Part shown: one piece after another, positions 1 to 12,319 of the stretch | How positions within the stretch are numbered: the first letter of the stretch is position 1 | Layout: each line of letters begins with the position of its first letter | Source of the DNA: Endothia cerciana | Taxonomy: Eukaryota; Ascomycota; Sordariomycetes; Diaporthales; Cryphonectriaceae | DNA: 64,000 nucleotides | NCBI GenBank assembly: GCA_026119935.1 | Contig: JALRMH010000006.1 | Location: 744,001-808,000, forward strand | Direction: 5' to 3' | Notes under the pieces: model-generated | The model's database searches: none | What the model was told of the DNA's origin: nothing | The model's input: only the letters and a program-made list of their open reading frames with translations | Position numbers and translations under genes: made by a program

Positions 1-2
1 TA

Positions 3-1548
3 TATGCCTTTGCCAATATCAACCGGGCGTTTCAATGGTTGGATATGTCCGCTTCGAAGAAGGTTGGTCAGATGGTACCAGTCGAGCTGCGCGTGATCCT
101 GAGTTCGGCTGACCCGAGGGCAGGACGACTATCTTACCAAAGTTCTGTTTACAAAGGCGCATTGCCTGTGTCACGATGTGAATAAGGTCACCAGAGCCCC
201 GAACCACATCGATGTTATCATGGGCTTCTCGACGGGCGAGATTATATGGTGGGAGGCCACGTCACAGCGATACGCCCGGCTTAACAAGAATGTGAGATTG
301 TCCATGTTCATTTCATTCCTGGCACCCGCAACTGACGGCAATAGGGTGTCATAAACGGAACCCCAGTATCACAGATCAAATGGATACCCGGCTCAGAAAA
401 CCTCTTCCTCGCATCGCACATGGATGGCTCCCTGGTGGTCTACGACAAGGAGAAGGAAGACGCCATCTTCTCTGCAGAGCAGGAGAACGGAGAAGGCGAG
501 GCCACGAATGGTGCTGCAGCACCTGCACCCACAAAGCACGGCATCCAAGTTCAAAAATCCGTCAACTCGAAGAACCAGAAATCCAACCCGGTGGCGGCAT
601 GGAAGCTGTCAAATCAGCGCATTAACGCCTTCGCTTTCTCCCCTGACAACCGACACTTGGCTGTGGTGTCAGAAGACGGCTCGTTGAGAATCATCGACTA
701 CCTCAAAGAAGAGTATGTGTCCCATTGCTATGCAGTAAGGTCCGAAACGTGGGCTGATTAAAGAAAAACCACCCAAAAAACTCCAGGCTCCTCGATCACT
801 TCCACTCCTACTACGGCGGGCTGATCTGCGTCTGCTGGTCCCCCGATGGGAAATACGTCCTAACCGGCGGTCAGGACGACCTCATTTCCATCTGGCACGT
901 CCCCGGGTCCGCCCTCATCGCCCGCTGCCAGGGTCACCACTCATGGGTGACGTCTGTCGCCTTCGACCCTTGGCGCTGCGACGACAAGAACTACCGCTTC
1001 GGCAGCGTAGGCGAGGACCGGCGCTTGTGTCTGTGGGATTTCTCAGTGGGCATGCTGCACCGTCCGCGCGGAGGTGGGGGGCCCAACGCTGCAAGAGGCT
1101 CCATCGCATCCCGATTCACGGCGGGCACGGCTCTCGCCCGCGCCGAGACCGCGGGGACGAGCAGGTCCGAAAACACGGAGGACACCGGTTCCGGGAGGGC
1201 GTTCACGGGGCCGCATCCGGTGGAGCCGCGGGCCAGCACGGCGATGTTACCGCCGGTGCTCACAAAGGTGGTTGATGCGGACCCGCTTGCGTGGTTAGAG
1301 TTTACGGAGGAGGCCATCATGACGAGCTGCAGGAGTGGTATGTTGCCATTCCTCTCCTGGCCTTGTTTCACCCAGCACTATTGCGGCCCGTCCTGTCTTA
1401 CCCAACAATTCCGTCTTTGTTCTATTTTTGAGGACCCCGCAATATCTAAGACCCGTCGCTAACGATCACCGCTTTCATAGGACATATCCGAACCTGGAAC
1501 CGACCGTCGGACTCGACAGCGCACGTCGGTGACACCTCGGCCGCTTGA
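3..1548 (+). CDS. creC: CreC, WD40 protein of carbon catabolite repression (5' partial)
   Basis: CreC is the WD40 partner that stabilises the deubiquitinating enzyme CreB in Aspergillus carbon catabolite repression. The window opens inside the gene, so the N-terminus is missing; 404 residues are present. Exons read 3-62, 124-291, 345-712, 787-1337 and 1481-1548, with introns of 61, 53, 74 and 143 nt; the last has a GCTAAC branch site near 1457. Family landmarks in order are AFANINRAFQWLD, the block HIDVIMGFSTGEIIWW, SHMDGSLVVYDKEKED, SYYGGLICVCWSPDGKYV, GGQDDLISIWHVPG, HHSWVTSVAFDPW, and the C-terminal IMTSCRSGHIRTWNRPSD. The proline/arginine-rich insert before the last repeat (about 1055-1255) is usual for the family. 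The donor of the first intron (GTTGGT) is weak, so that junction is the least certain. A creD-type arrestin of the same regulatory network lies 5.2 kb downstream. Confidence 0.93.
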
Positions 1549-4500
1549 TTGTGTTGAGACGTCGGTTTTTCTCACTGACTTGGATGCACTGCTACGTAGT
1601 AAAGGAAATTGGTACGGATTACGAGATATCACAATCAGAGCTTTGGGCACAGCGGCGTAAGTCGACGAGTTTCACATGCCGCTGGCTGTTGTATCTGCGG
1701 CTCTTTCAAAGTTTTCACGCTTGACTGCGACCTTCGGATCATGCCCGATAAAGCTGCAAACAGGCGGCGATCGATGGTGCCTGACGGGATCCACCACGAA
1801 TGTAATCTACGGGTCATCATGCTTTGCTCTGCTCTATGGTTGGTGATGAGGAGGGACTCCCGATCAGTGCCGGCGGTGATGGATCTCAGTTTCCTCGCTA
1901 CGGATCGAGCCGTCCTGCACCTTGCATGCTCCCGTACCCACAGACCTTGCGGTCGAGAACCCTGTGTGACAGTTCAAAAGGCCGCGAGAAGTTCCGGACG
2001 CTACCGGAGGGTGTCCGAGATAATGCGGTAGACTAGGAGGGGCCGCGGGCGCGTTTCTGGTTGGCAGGTTTCGGGCTGCCGGCTGCATGCTGAAGGTACG
2101 CGCGCCTGTCAGGATCCTCCTTGATGTGGACTGTCCGCCAAAGAGGGATCATGGTTACCCGTGGATGCAGAGCCAAGTGCGTGTCGAAGCGATGGAGCCG
2201 CGCAGGTTCCCACCTCTTCGGCCATCATGCGGCTAAGACAAACGGCACAGCCTCCCAAGCACTGCTGCCAATCCTTCAGGGTCCTTTTTTCCAGGCCCAA
2301 GGCAAGGCTCGGGGAGCCCTCGGGATGGCCCTATCAGGTGGGTCCCCAAACCTCCTCTCTCGCAGCCCACTCGTCGTGACCCACAGCGGTCGAGACGCTT
2401 GTCTGCCCGGGCGCCGCAAAAAGTGGGCTGATTGCCTTGATGATCGCCGCGGGTCGAAGGAAAGGAAAAAAAAAAATTAACGTTCGTTGGGAGGTCGCGA
2501 AACATGCCTGCTAAACCCTCCCTGTTTGATCTCGCTCTGAGAGATAGAGAGAGAGCGCCGGCGCCTCTCTGTTGATATGGGATGGGCCGACGTGGCTAGG
2601 CCGGCTGGGCCGGTGAGGCTCAGCGTGACAACACCCCTCCCCGTCCCCCCAAACAAAAGACGAGCGGTCAGGGAGACGTATGCCACGCCCTGCGTCTGGA
2701 TCTCGGGAGTCGTAACGTCACCTATCAGGGCCAGATGCGCCAGCAAGAGCCTCGGGTGGCGAGATCGCTTGTGCTTATCGTCCAACAAGACCAGGGGTGC
2801 CAAGCTTTTGGCGAACAAGCTAAGCAGTATCTATAGCCAGAAGAGGCTGAAAACAAGTCATGCAGGGACCTGGTCGAGGAGCAACTACTACATACTACAT
2901 AGTAGTACAAGTCCATTTGTTACCGGTCCTCGGCGAGACTAAATCTCTGAGGACCCGATCCTTGACATTACGTGCAGCTGGACCGGGTCGTAGCGAAAAT
3001 GAGCCCGACTACTATAGCACACTCCAGGAAAGATATCTTGATACCAGCGCTGTCAGGATTTTTAGGGTCGGGGGCCCTTGTTCGCAGTCGAACATGTGAA
3101 GGTGCCGTTCAGCCTTGTCATATGATAATGAATGGATGCAAGTGTGAGGGGGACCGGGAGGCATAGTGTCGGTCCCCAATGCCATTGTTTTGATTGTGTC
3201 ACGCACTATACGTAGAGGAACCAGGACAAAGCTGCTCAATATTTGAAGGCTGAAGGGGGAAGAGGGAGGAGGGAATGACAAGGTGGGAAAGAAGAAGAAA
3301 AAACAGATACAAAGAGACTGGTAGGCAGGGCCTGTTGAGAACCATACCCACTCTCTGTTTACGGAGTAGGTCGGAGCCACTCCACCTCAGGAATGACCAG
3401 CCAGTCCGATGACAAGATCTAGAGCGGTGTTGTTGATAAGGTCTCGTCGATGATTGGATTGCTTTCTTGCATGCGAGGCAGCCGTGCCAGCCTGATCGTG
3501 GAATGTGCTTAAAATTCCCGATAGCCGGGGGCGCTTGTTTTGAAGTCGCGCGTACGGCCGAGTTTCAGTGCCGATGGGATTTTGAATCAAAAGGCTGGTT
3601 GCGTTTCTGGCGACAGGCGAGCTCCTCGTGACGAGGTAATTTCACTCCCTGGGTCCCAAGGTCGAACGGTCCTCCCTCGCAGGGTGTGATGCATGCAGAA
3701 ATGCGAACAGGTGGAGCACTCATGAAATGTACGTGGCCATGACGTGTGTCGGACGAATGAGTGTTGAAAGATCTCGCGCGCCTTTTCGAAATGGTGAATT
3801 CCCCTAGACCACGGACGTCAAAGCCTTGGAAAACATCGGAACTGGGATTCAGCGCCGGTGAAATAATCGCGGGTAGTTCGGCGTATCCCCGGGCGAGCCC
3901 TCGCGGGGCGCAGTCCATCAGTACCAAGCGGGCGGTCCTGGGCTCCCTGGGCTGCGACAGGCCAGACAACCACAAACGTGCAAGCTCGTCACAAGCGTCA
4001 CAATGACGGCCCTTGCTATTGCAAGTCTGGTCAAGTACCACATGCAGTTGTCGCTCTGCCTCGGGTCTCCCTCCCACGGCTGGCTGGATCAGGGGAGGTT
4101 CTGCCTCGCAACGTGTCAGGCCATGCGCAGGCGGCGGAGAGCGCAGGCGGTACTCGTGTGGGGGTAGGGGTAAATGATCACCCCCCACGGCTGTCTGGAC
4201 GGTGAGCACTGCGTTTTATATGCGCTCGCGGATTGACCTTGGTGCAGAAGTATAGGATGGTTGATATGCAAAAGGCAGTCACAATATCTGGCTGCAGGGC
4301 ATGATCATGCCACAGAATCAGACCATGCTGTGAGTCCAGCCAACCTGGAGGCTGTGGGTTCTGGTACGAGCGCAGAGGACCGCCGTCTAGACACTCAAGT
4401 CTCCACTGGCCAACCGTTCTGATACGGTGGGCCATAAACAGCATCGCGCATATGTTGTTTGCGGCGCACCAGGACGACATGCCACGACATGCTCGACGGA

Positions 4501-6746
4501 CCATCCCCGCAGCCGAAACAAAGCGCCGGGCGAGGTCGTCTGATTAAAGCCTCGCTTGGGTTGCAATTAGATGTAGATCGCCCCGAGTCGTACGTTCCTA
4601 CTGTAGCATCCCGCCCCTCACGGCCCACCCTGTCGTGCGAGGTGGTACACATCTGGCAGGCGGGAGACCACTGTTCTACCGGCCGATTTCGTGGCGTCCT
4701 TTTTCTGGGAGGAGCGTATGCAAGCAATAGTGGTAGCTGACACCGGGGCTGACGGCATTCTTAAGGCCGTTCCTGTTGGATGAAGGCTCGCCCAGCAGTG
4801 CTATTCTTGCCCCGGTCCAAAGCCGTCGATCCGGCTGGCGAGCAGCAGTCCGTACGTGCTTCATCAGCTTCAGCAAGCCACAGAAGGCAATCTCGCATGT
4901 GTCGCTGATTGCGCAGACCCTGGAAATGCCACACATGCCTGAAGGGCCACTACTGAGTATGTCGTGGGGGCCCTTTGGGGTCGCATGCAAGCATGACGGC
5001 GCAAGCGTGGTGGGCAAAGGGCTGCGCGGATTGCCGATAGAAGGCCTATGGAGGGACGAAAGGGGATTGGGATGCAGCAAATAGCGGCGCGTGGGCCTGT
5101 ATGGTTACAAGAGACGGTTGAAAGGGGCGATTATAACGGTTCTGTCGCGAGCCTGGTCTCGCGGGACCTAGGCGGGAATGGAGGGGGGCAGAAGAGGCCG
5201 TTTCCAGCGAGCAGAACCCAAAACGTTATCCGTGTCCGTGGCCGACTGAGGCAAAGAGACGGAAGTAGTGTAGGCGGCGCTTGGCAGAGATGATACCAGA
5301 TCTTGCGGTGATGAAATATGCGAATCAGGTGAAGGCTAATTTGCAGATCAGAGCCGCTGGGGTGTCTTCTTGCATCATCTCCACCCAAGGCCGGCGCGGA
5401 TCAGGCTGATGAGGGTCGGAGATCGAGGGCGGCATCAACGACAGCAAGGGCCTCGGCCGTCATCTGGGGGATCCTATTGTCCCGCAGTGCAAGATGCCTC
5501 CCAGGACGTACAGATACCACCGGGTCATCTCTGGGTCAAGTTGTCCGTTCGTGAAACGAAGGGGGTTCGCTCCGGCGCCCGTCTGAACTGACCTGACCTG
5601 ATCATCAGGGTTGCCATGATCATGACCACGGTCAGCGGTGGTGACCGGTTGTGCTGTGCTGTGCTGTGCTGTGCTGTGCTGTGCCGTGCTGTGCCATGCT
5701 GTGCCATGCTGTGCTGTGCCGTCCCGTGCTGCGCCCGTTGTGTGGAAGGGAAAATACGGAATGGGCACGGGCGAGGATCGAGATGGGGGCCCTGACGTGC
5801 CTTGGGATCGGTGTCGATGTGACCTCGCGCGGCGACCCCTGCGAGATAACTGGGCACGCACATGCTGCTACTAGAGCATGTGAGCATGTATAGACGTATT
5901 GCAGTACCGTAGTGGTGGGACGAGATGTCCTGGCCTGAGCCTATACCACCATGGTACTAGCATGTACATAGTTACTGCGTAGCGCATGCACCGCATCCGG
6001 GTTCTTGCCTTCCTGGCGCCATTGATAGGTACATACTCGGTGAGCAAACGTTTGGATACGCTTTTCTTTCCGCCTCCGTAGGGCAGGAGACGAACCCGGT
6101 ACCGGCGCCTCTCCACGAGGCTCAATACGGCAGGCTCAAGACTACGTACCTCTTTATCTTTCCTCTCCTGGCTCGCCTCCAACGTCACAAGCCTGTGTCG
6201 ATACCTCATGTGCATCTCAAGGGTCCAGTATTCCTCGACCCATTTTGTCTCTCCCTGGGAGGGGTGGACTGTTTCCCTGCATCGTCTTAGGAACCAGCCC
6301 ATCGCATCTCGCCGTACCACGGTTGCATCAGCTCGTCCAAAAAATCCTGCTGCCCCCTTCTCCTGCCCTCGCCCCCGCCCTCTCTCGTTTCGCCGCCTCA
6401 GCAGTGAGAACCCACGCTGCGCCTGGGCCCCAGCCCCCCCCCCCCCTTTCCAAAAAAAAATAAAAAATATTCCCCCTACCCGTCCCGTCGCAGATCTGAT
6501 TCGGAAGTGCGCACTTATACGCCCACCAGCGATTCTTTACACTCCAGCCGGTATCTTCTCGTCGAGTTGCATTTTTCGGCCCGGCAGTATCCACTTTGAT
6601 TTCATGATTCGCATGGCCACCTGAATAAAATCAATTGGCCCGCCCCTCCGTCGGCAGCCCTCCCTGATCCTCAGGTCTTCCTCATCCTGCCATTGCACCG
6701 CGCGAACAATACCTCTGCTGCGGAGCAGACACACACACACGGCAGT
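1549..6746. other. Gene-poor intergenic region between creC and the creD-type arrestin
   Basis: About 5.2 kb without a recognisable gene. The ORFs here, the longest being 214 codons on the minus strand at 3565-4209, show no family motif, no consistent GC-rich third position and no convincing splice structure. The region holds a pentanucleotide repeat at 5650-5730, a short inverted repeat (TACTA-CA-TAGTA) around 2890-2903, and a C-run followed by A-rich sequence at 6432-6466. The last several hundred bases presumably carry the arrestin promoter. Confidence 0.6.
5650..5730. repeat. GTGCT pentanucleotide minisatellite
   Basis: About 16 units of GTGCT with substitutions (GTGCC, ATGCT) that increase toward the right end. 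The length of 5 nt makes every frame open, which produces low-complexity cysteine/valine/alanine-rich ORFs on the plus strand and Gln-His-Ser-Thr-Ala-rich ORFs on the minus strand. These should not be read as genes. Confidence 0.9.
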
Positions 6747-8801
6747 ATGCCTCATTTTAACCCTCTGGCGAACGTCACAGGACGTAACGCCTATACGCTT
6801 TTCGACATTCGGTAGGTTGCCCCAGGCCCAAGAATCCATCCCTCTCCCAGAGCCTTGCATCCCTGGTCGCATCGGCTGACACAGCGTGGTACCAAGGCTC
6901 GACAATGACTTTATCGTTTTTCGCGGCAACGAGCACGAATCCTCTGGGCAGCTGCTCAAGGGCACTCTTGTGCTGTGCCTGCCCGCACCTCTGCGGGTCG
7001 AAGATGTGCACCTCAGACTGCTCGGGACAGAGAGGCTAAAGTGAGCTGCCTCCTGACTGACACACCTTCGGGGCGCCGCGACTTGGCTAACAGGCCCCTG
7101 CAGCTGGACCGATGCGCGGATCACGCCCACCGGGATTTCAAACCAGAAGGTCGATCGCAGCCAGACCTTCTACGACCACAGATGGTCACCGTTTGTGGGA
7201 GGCAAGGGCAAGACTATCGTGTTAGACAAGGGCAACTACGAATGGCCGTTCGAGCTTATGCTGCCCGGCGACTTCTGCGAGAGCATCGAGGGCATGCCCG
7301 AGGCCAGCATCACATACCACCTCAAGGCAACTGTCGCACGAGGGAAGCTCGCATACGACCTGCACGCGAAGAAGAGGCTGCGCATAATACGGACGCTGGA
7401 ATCGTCGGCGCTGGAATTCCTGCACGCTATGAGTGTCGAGAACATCTGGCCCAACAAGGTGGAATACAGCATCGTGATTCCTCAGAAGGCTGTCGTCTTT
7501 GGGTCCTCGATCCCGCTCGAGACGAGGTTCACGCCGCTGCTCAAGGGCCTGAAGATCGGCGAGATCAACTGCAGGCTGATGGAGGTCCATGACATCATAT
7601 TGACGACCACGCAGGGTCACACCATCCGTGAACATAAGAGAGAGCGGGAGGTGAAGCACTGGACCCTGACGGTGAATCATGAGGAGCACTGGAACGACAT
7701 GATCGATGATTCAGGCCAGGAAGGTTGGGTATTGAACACGGATCTCGACCTCCCAAAGAAGCTGGGCAAGTGCATGCAGGACACGAACGTGCACGGCATC
7801 AAGATACGCCACAAGCTCAAGCTGGTGGTCGCACTGCACAACCCGGATGGCCATGTCTCGGAGGTGAGTTGTCTCGAGAGCAGGCAAGCCAGGACCTGTT
7901 AAACTAATGGCATGTGCAGCTTCGCGCGACCCTACCTGTAACGATCTTTATCTCCCCCAACATGCCCCTGGACGAGGAAGGAAACCTGGTTCGTCAGTCA
8001 CCGCACGAGACTGTACCGGTGCAGCGGATGATCGGCATCGCGCCCCCCGGTTACGGAGAGCACATCCTAGACCAGCTCTACGAAGACGTGGACATGAACG
8101 GGTTGAACAGCGGGTTGCAGACCCCAGCGATACAATCTGGAGTCAACACCCCGTTCTACGCGCTATCCAGGGCTGGTTCGGCCGAGAATCTGCACAGCCT
8201 GGGCGGGAACCAAGCAGTCCCTCCTGCGGCGCTCAGCTCGCGGTTGCAGGACGTGTCGCTGGCTGCGGCAGACAGGAATTCCTCGTACAACAGCCTGAAC
8301 GGTGCAGCAGTAAGAGACGGCGCTACGACACCGCACTCCGCACATGCTCCGACCGACAGCAACCACAACTCGCCACCACACTCGGCCCCGCTGTCGAGGT
8401 CGCACAGTGGCGAGGACTATTCCGGTATAAACACCCCGGAACACCTCGAATTCGAGGAGCTCAACAAGGTGCCGAGCTACTCCACCGCTGTGAAGACGCC
8501 AGTGCGGCCTCTGAACACAATGGAAGGAACGGCCTTACCCGACTACAACTCAGCAGTCAGCGCACCGAACTCGCCTACCATCACAACTGCGCACATCTCC
8601 AATCCACTCGACTCGATCCCCGAAGTGCGAGCGACCGACGCTGATCAGGAGGAGCCTGTGCGCGCAAGACCGCGCCCGTCTCGAAGACAGACATCGCTAG
8701 GGTTCAGCAACTTGCTGCGCCATCACCACCACGACGGCTTCGAGGACGACGTGAGACGGAGACTGCATCTGCTGCAGGCTCGAGCCCAGACACCGTACTA
8801 G
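6747..8801 (+). CDS. creD: CreD-type alpha-arrestin (ubiquitin-ligase adaptor)
   Basis: Alpha-arrestins of the CreD/Rod1/Rog3 class recruit the HulA/Rsp5 ubiquitin ligase to membrane transporters through PY motifs; in Aspergillus creD mutations suppress creB and creC defects. Exons 6747-6811, 6897-7040, 7104-7863 and 7920-8801 give 616 residues. The start is the ATG opening MPHFNPLANVTGRN. The arrestin N-domain follows (RLDNDFIVFRGNEHE, then KGKTIVLDKGNYEWPFE) and then the C-domain (AMSVENIWPNKVEYSI, IKIRHKLKLVVALHNPDGH, LRATLPVTIFISPN). The tail carries PPGYGEH near residue 360 and further PY-like VPSY and LPDY motifs, plus Ser/Thr-rich stretches, and ends in RRRLHLLQARAQ as CreD does. The acceptor of intron 2 was set at CTGCAG because the upstream AACAG breaks the frame. 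Sordariomycetes may carry arrestin paralogues, so orthology with creD needs a tree. Confidence 0.9.
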
Positions 8802-10656
8802 AAGTATCGGTGGGCGCGGCTCACATCCGTCCCGGCTGGCCGTAGATGATGATGATGATGATGATGATGATGAGGCGGATCCGAAGACCAGACAAGCGGC
8901 GTGTCGCAACTGTCGTTTACCTGTGTATAATACCCGACAGCAACTACCGAGTATGTGCCTATGGCCACATACTCCAACACAGTCATTATCTCAGCGGTTG
9001 CATTTTTTTTTTATTTTTTTATTTTTATTTTTTTTGGGGACATAGATGAACACTATGTTAAGATGAGCAACACAGCAGAGCGGACCCGCATAAAGAACAT
9101 GGCGTTTTTGAGAGTATCAAGGACCAGGCATGATAGAAAGGAGGGAAGCCCGGCGTTTCACTGTACAGGGGTACAGGAAGGTCGCATTCAAGAGGCTTTA
9201 CAACATACTGTACATTGTGTTTCTTGTTAATATACCCCAACTCGCCTTGATCTGGTAGTAATGCATATATTATATGTACGTATCTGGAGATGACTGCCTT
9301 GTACCCTAGTACAGTGATGTGCGAGCGCAAGCTACTGAACTGATGGATTGGGGTCACTTTCGCAACGCACATTGAATTACAGGCGGGGCCCTATATCTGG
9401 ATACCTCTGGATAACCAGATCATGTAACATTTACGGGGGAACACCGTCGCCAAACACTCAGCTCCCAGCTCCCAGCTCCCCCCCCCCCCCCCCCGCCTTC
9501 AGGCGGGCCCCTCCCGACGACTATCCCGAGACTGAGAGAACCACTCATGTACCACACCTGTCACCCAGCCTATCTGTGCGACGGGACCCAGCCTAATCCT
9601 GGATCGTCGGGTGCAACACGGAGGAGCACGATCTCGACCTTGTGTTCACGTTGTCACGGTCTGGAGGTAGCAAACGTGCCGATGCCTTCGCCAGAACCTG
9701 AACTTGGGCTGCCACACAGGTGGGTAGGTGGGATGGCGCCCGCCCAAGAGCAGGTCGTCCTATACCGAAGCTGGGAAAGAGCCCTTTCGCAGACTGGCGC
9801 ACATGAGCGCATCAGAGGCACGCGGGCAAGGACTTGATCTGCTCTTATGGGTGATCTATGCCGTGACGTCACTTGACATCCATCCAGCTTTGGGCGCGGG
9901 AAGATAGCGCGCAGATACCATGGTGGTGGGTAGCTCCTGGTATGGGTCGATATAAGTCGATCGTCGGGCCGTCGTCCAAAACCTTAGGCCATACTTGCTC
10001 GTTTGTTTTGATCCCACGGGCTGTTCTGACCGTCAACGTTTGCGCCATCCTGGGACTCGATACCATTCCTCAGCAGTCAGCCTAAGCTAACGGAGCCCGA
10101 TTACTCCTATACGAGGTGAGTCCTATCTCTGTCTCGCTGTTGTGCGCCCGAGGGTGAGAGCGAGAGCTCCCCCTCCTCAAAGACAATCTGCCGGATGTTC
10201 CGATGGCCGGCCCCCACACCAGCTCAGGGTTTCAATCGATCAATCTCGCCTGTCGAGACCGCCAGCAGGGGTTGGATGCTTCTCGCCCGTAAGCGGGGAG
10301 AGCTCGCATCCCCGGGACGGCGCCGCAGCGGCAGCAGTCGTATCTGGACCCCTGCGTGGCCCGGTGGGATCTGTGGATATCACCTCATCTGCCAGAGTGG
10401 CCGTCGACTCGCCCGCCTCTCTCTGGTACATCGTTTGACGGGTTCCCTCGTTCAAGACCTGTCGAGGAGTCTCTGCTGTCTTGGTTTCTGCCCAATCCCA
10501 GAGCCCAACTGCACGAGCTGGTCTTAGACATTCTTGCCTCAGGTACGTCGGGAGAAGTGAACTGACAATCGACTGCCAGGAACGCCGCCGGTGCAACACC
10601 CCTGAACGCGCTCTATTTAGTCGTCGGGTGGTCGCCACGAGTGCAACGTCTTCAGC
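8802..10656. other. Intergenic region, arrestin 3' flank and Slm1-type gene promoter
   Basis: No ORF with coding character. It holds a GAT trinucleotide repeat at 8845-8871, a T-rich tract at 9004-9035 with A interruptions, and a C homopolymer at about 9479-9494. The stretch 10100-10656 is the likely promoter and 5' leader of the Slm1-type gene and contains several pyrimidine-rich segments. Confidence 0.6.
8845..8871. repeat. GAT trinucleotide microsatellite
   Basis: Nine perfect GAT units directly after the arrestin stop codon, in the presumed 3' untranslated region. Read out of frame it gives short poly-Met or poly-His ORFs, which I regard as artefacts. Confidence 0.95.
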
Positions 10657-12319
10657 ATGGCCGACCAACAGCCATTGGCCCTAAGAACGGGCACCACCAT
10701 GTCGAGCACGTTCAGCGGAGACGCTGTTCCAGACACAGACCCCAGTACCGTACGTTACGTTGTTTCCCCCCCCCCCCCCCCCGACCCCAGGCCTGGCGGC
10801 CGACAGACCAGAACGACCACTAATACTATCTCCCCCGGGACAGACCGCCGGCCTCCTTGCCGAGCGCCTACAGGCATGGAAGCATGCCGTGGGCTACCTC
10901 GAAGACTACATGGGCGCGATCGAGAAGATCCACAAGGAGCAGAGCAGGGAGTACGAAAAGGTCCTCAAGACCATCTCCAAGCCCCTGCGCGAGGGCCACC
11001 ACTTCGACCAGAACCTGGGCGGCGTGGCCGGCTTCTACGAGAACCTGCGGCAGAACACGCAGGCGCTGATCAACACCAACGCCGAGACCGAGAAGAGCAT
11101 CAAGGGTTCCGTCCTGCCGATCCTGGACCGCCTGCACAAGGAGGTCAAGAACAAGGTCAAGGAGCTGGCGTCGGGCGCGCAGAAGGGCGCCAAGGATGTC
11201 GAGAAGGCGCGCAACACCACGCAGAAGCACATCGAGATGCTCGGTCAGCACTCTGCTAGTTTCGAGTCCACCGGGGGCAAGATGAACCCCAGCGAGGACC
11301 CTTATGTCCTCCACAGGGGCGTGCTGCACCGCCTGCACAAGCAGGTCATCGAGGAGAACAACCACCGGAACGACCTGGTCGCGGTCCAGCAGAACTTCGA
11401 GACCTTTGAGGCCCACGTCGTCCAGGTCATACAGCAAGCCATGGAGACGTTCAACCAATTCGCCGGCGGGCAGGCCCTGAAGACACAGGCCCTGTACGCC
11501 GATATGCTCGGTGCTGCCCAGCGCATCCCGCCGGACTTCGAGTGGAAGGGCTTCCAGCAGCGCCACGCAGAGACCCTCGTCAACCCCAACGACCCGCCCA
11601 GGACGGTCGAGGCCATCACGTTCCCCAACCAGGACCACTCGTCGACCAAGCCACTGATCGAGGGCAGCCTGGAGCGCAAGTCGCGCAACAAGCTGTCGTG
11701 GGGGTGGTCCACTGGATACTACGTGGTGACGGCGTCCAAGTTCCTGCACGAGTTCAAGGACTCGGACAACGTCAAGAAGGACCCGACGCCGGAGCTGTCT
11801 ATCTATCTACCTGATGCGACGATCGGCGCCCCCAACGGCGACAAGTTCAACGTCAAAGGCAAGGACCGCTCCAAGACGATGAGCAGCAAGCTGACGGGGA
11901 CGTCGGAGATCAACTTCAAGGCGCACACGGCGGCGGACGCCGAGCGGTGGTACGAGGTCATCCGGAAGGTCTGCGGCGCCGCGGGACCCATGGTGTCGGC
12001 CGACAGCGCGCCCACGAGTCCCGTTGTGGGCAGCGCTGGTGACTCTCCGGTAATGACCGAAGCCCACAACCCGAAGGCCGGGAAGGCGGAGGAGGAGGCG
12101 GCGGCACACCACACGGCGGAAGGAACTGGGACTGAAGGTACTAACCAAGGACCCGTCGAGCAGAAGCACCAGGAGTCGGGCATCACTGGCGAAGAAGCGA
12201 AAACCAAGGGTAAGGAGTTCCATCCCACGAGGCCGCTGGCAACGGACCTACCGGCCCCAATACTTCTGGGGACGCGGTGGCTGAGACTAAACACTTCTTC
12301 TCCAGCATCGGAGACTTAG
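10657..12319 (+). CDS. Slm1/Slm2-type BAR-PH domain protein (TORC2/eisosome effector)
   Basis: Slm1/2 proteins bind phosphatidylinositol 4,5-bisphosphate at the plasma membrane, associate with eisosomes and are TORC2 targets. Exon 1 (10657-10749) encodes MADQQPLALRTGTTMSSTFS; a 94-nt intron with a 14-C run and an ACTAATAC branch site leads to exon 2 at 10844. Exon 2 encodes an F-BAR-like helical region (residues about 35-270, with AWKHAVGYLEDYMGAIEKIH and ENNHRNDLVAVQQNFETFE), then a PH domain (about 310-420; SLERKSRNKLSWGWSTGYYVV, AADAERWYEVIRK), then a charged tail. A well-formed GT-AG intron, 12210-12305 (GTAAGG; CTAAAC branch; CTTCTCCAG), is a multiple of three, so spliced and unspliced forms both end at the TAG at 12317 (490 or 522 residues). 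The same frame continues as a coding-like extension to 12697, so the true 3' end is uncertain. Confidence 0.87.

Noticed and set aside
3565..4209. 214-codon minus-strand ORF between creC and the arrestin
   Set aside because: No recognisable motif; composition like the surrounding non-coding DNA.
5460..5893. Repetitive ORFs with Gln-His-Ser-Thr-Ala or Cys-Ala-Val-Leu repeats
   Set aside because: Produced by the GTGCT minisatellite, which is open in all frames; no flanking coding signal.
10868..11749. 293-codon minus-strand ORF opposite the Slm1-type gene
   Set aside because: Leucine/valine-rich shadow created by GC3-rich codons of the BAR and PH regions on the other strand.
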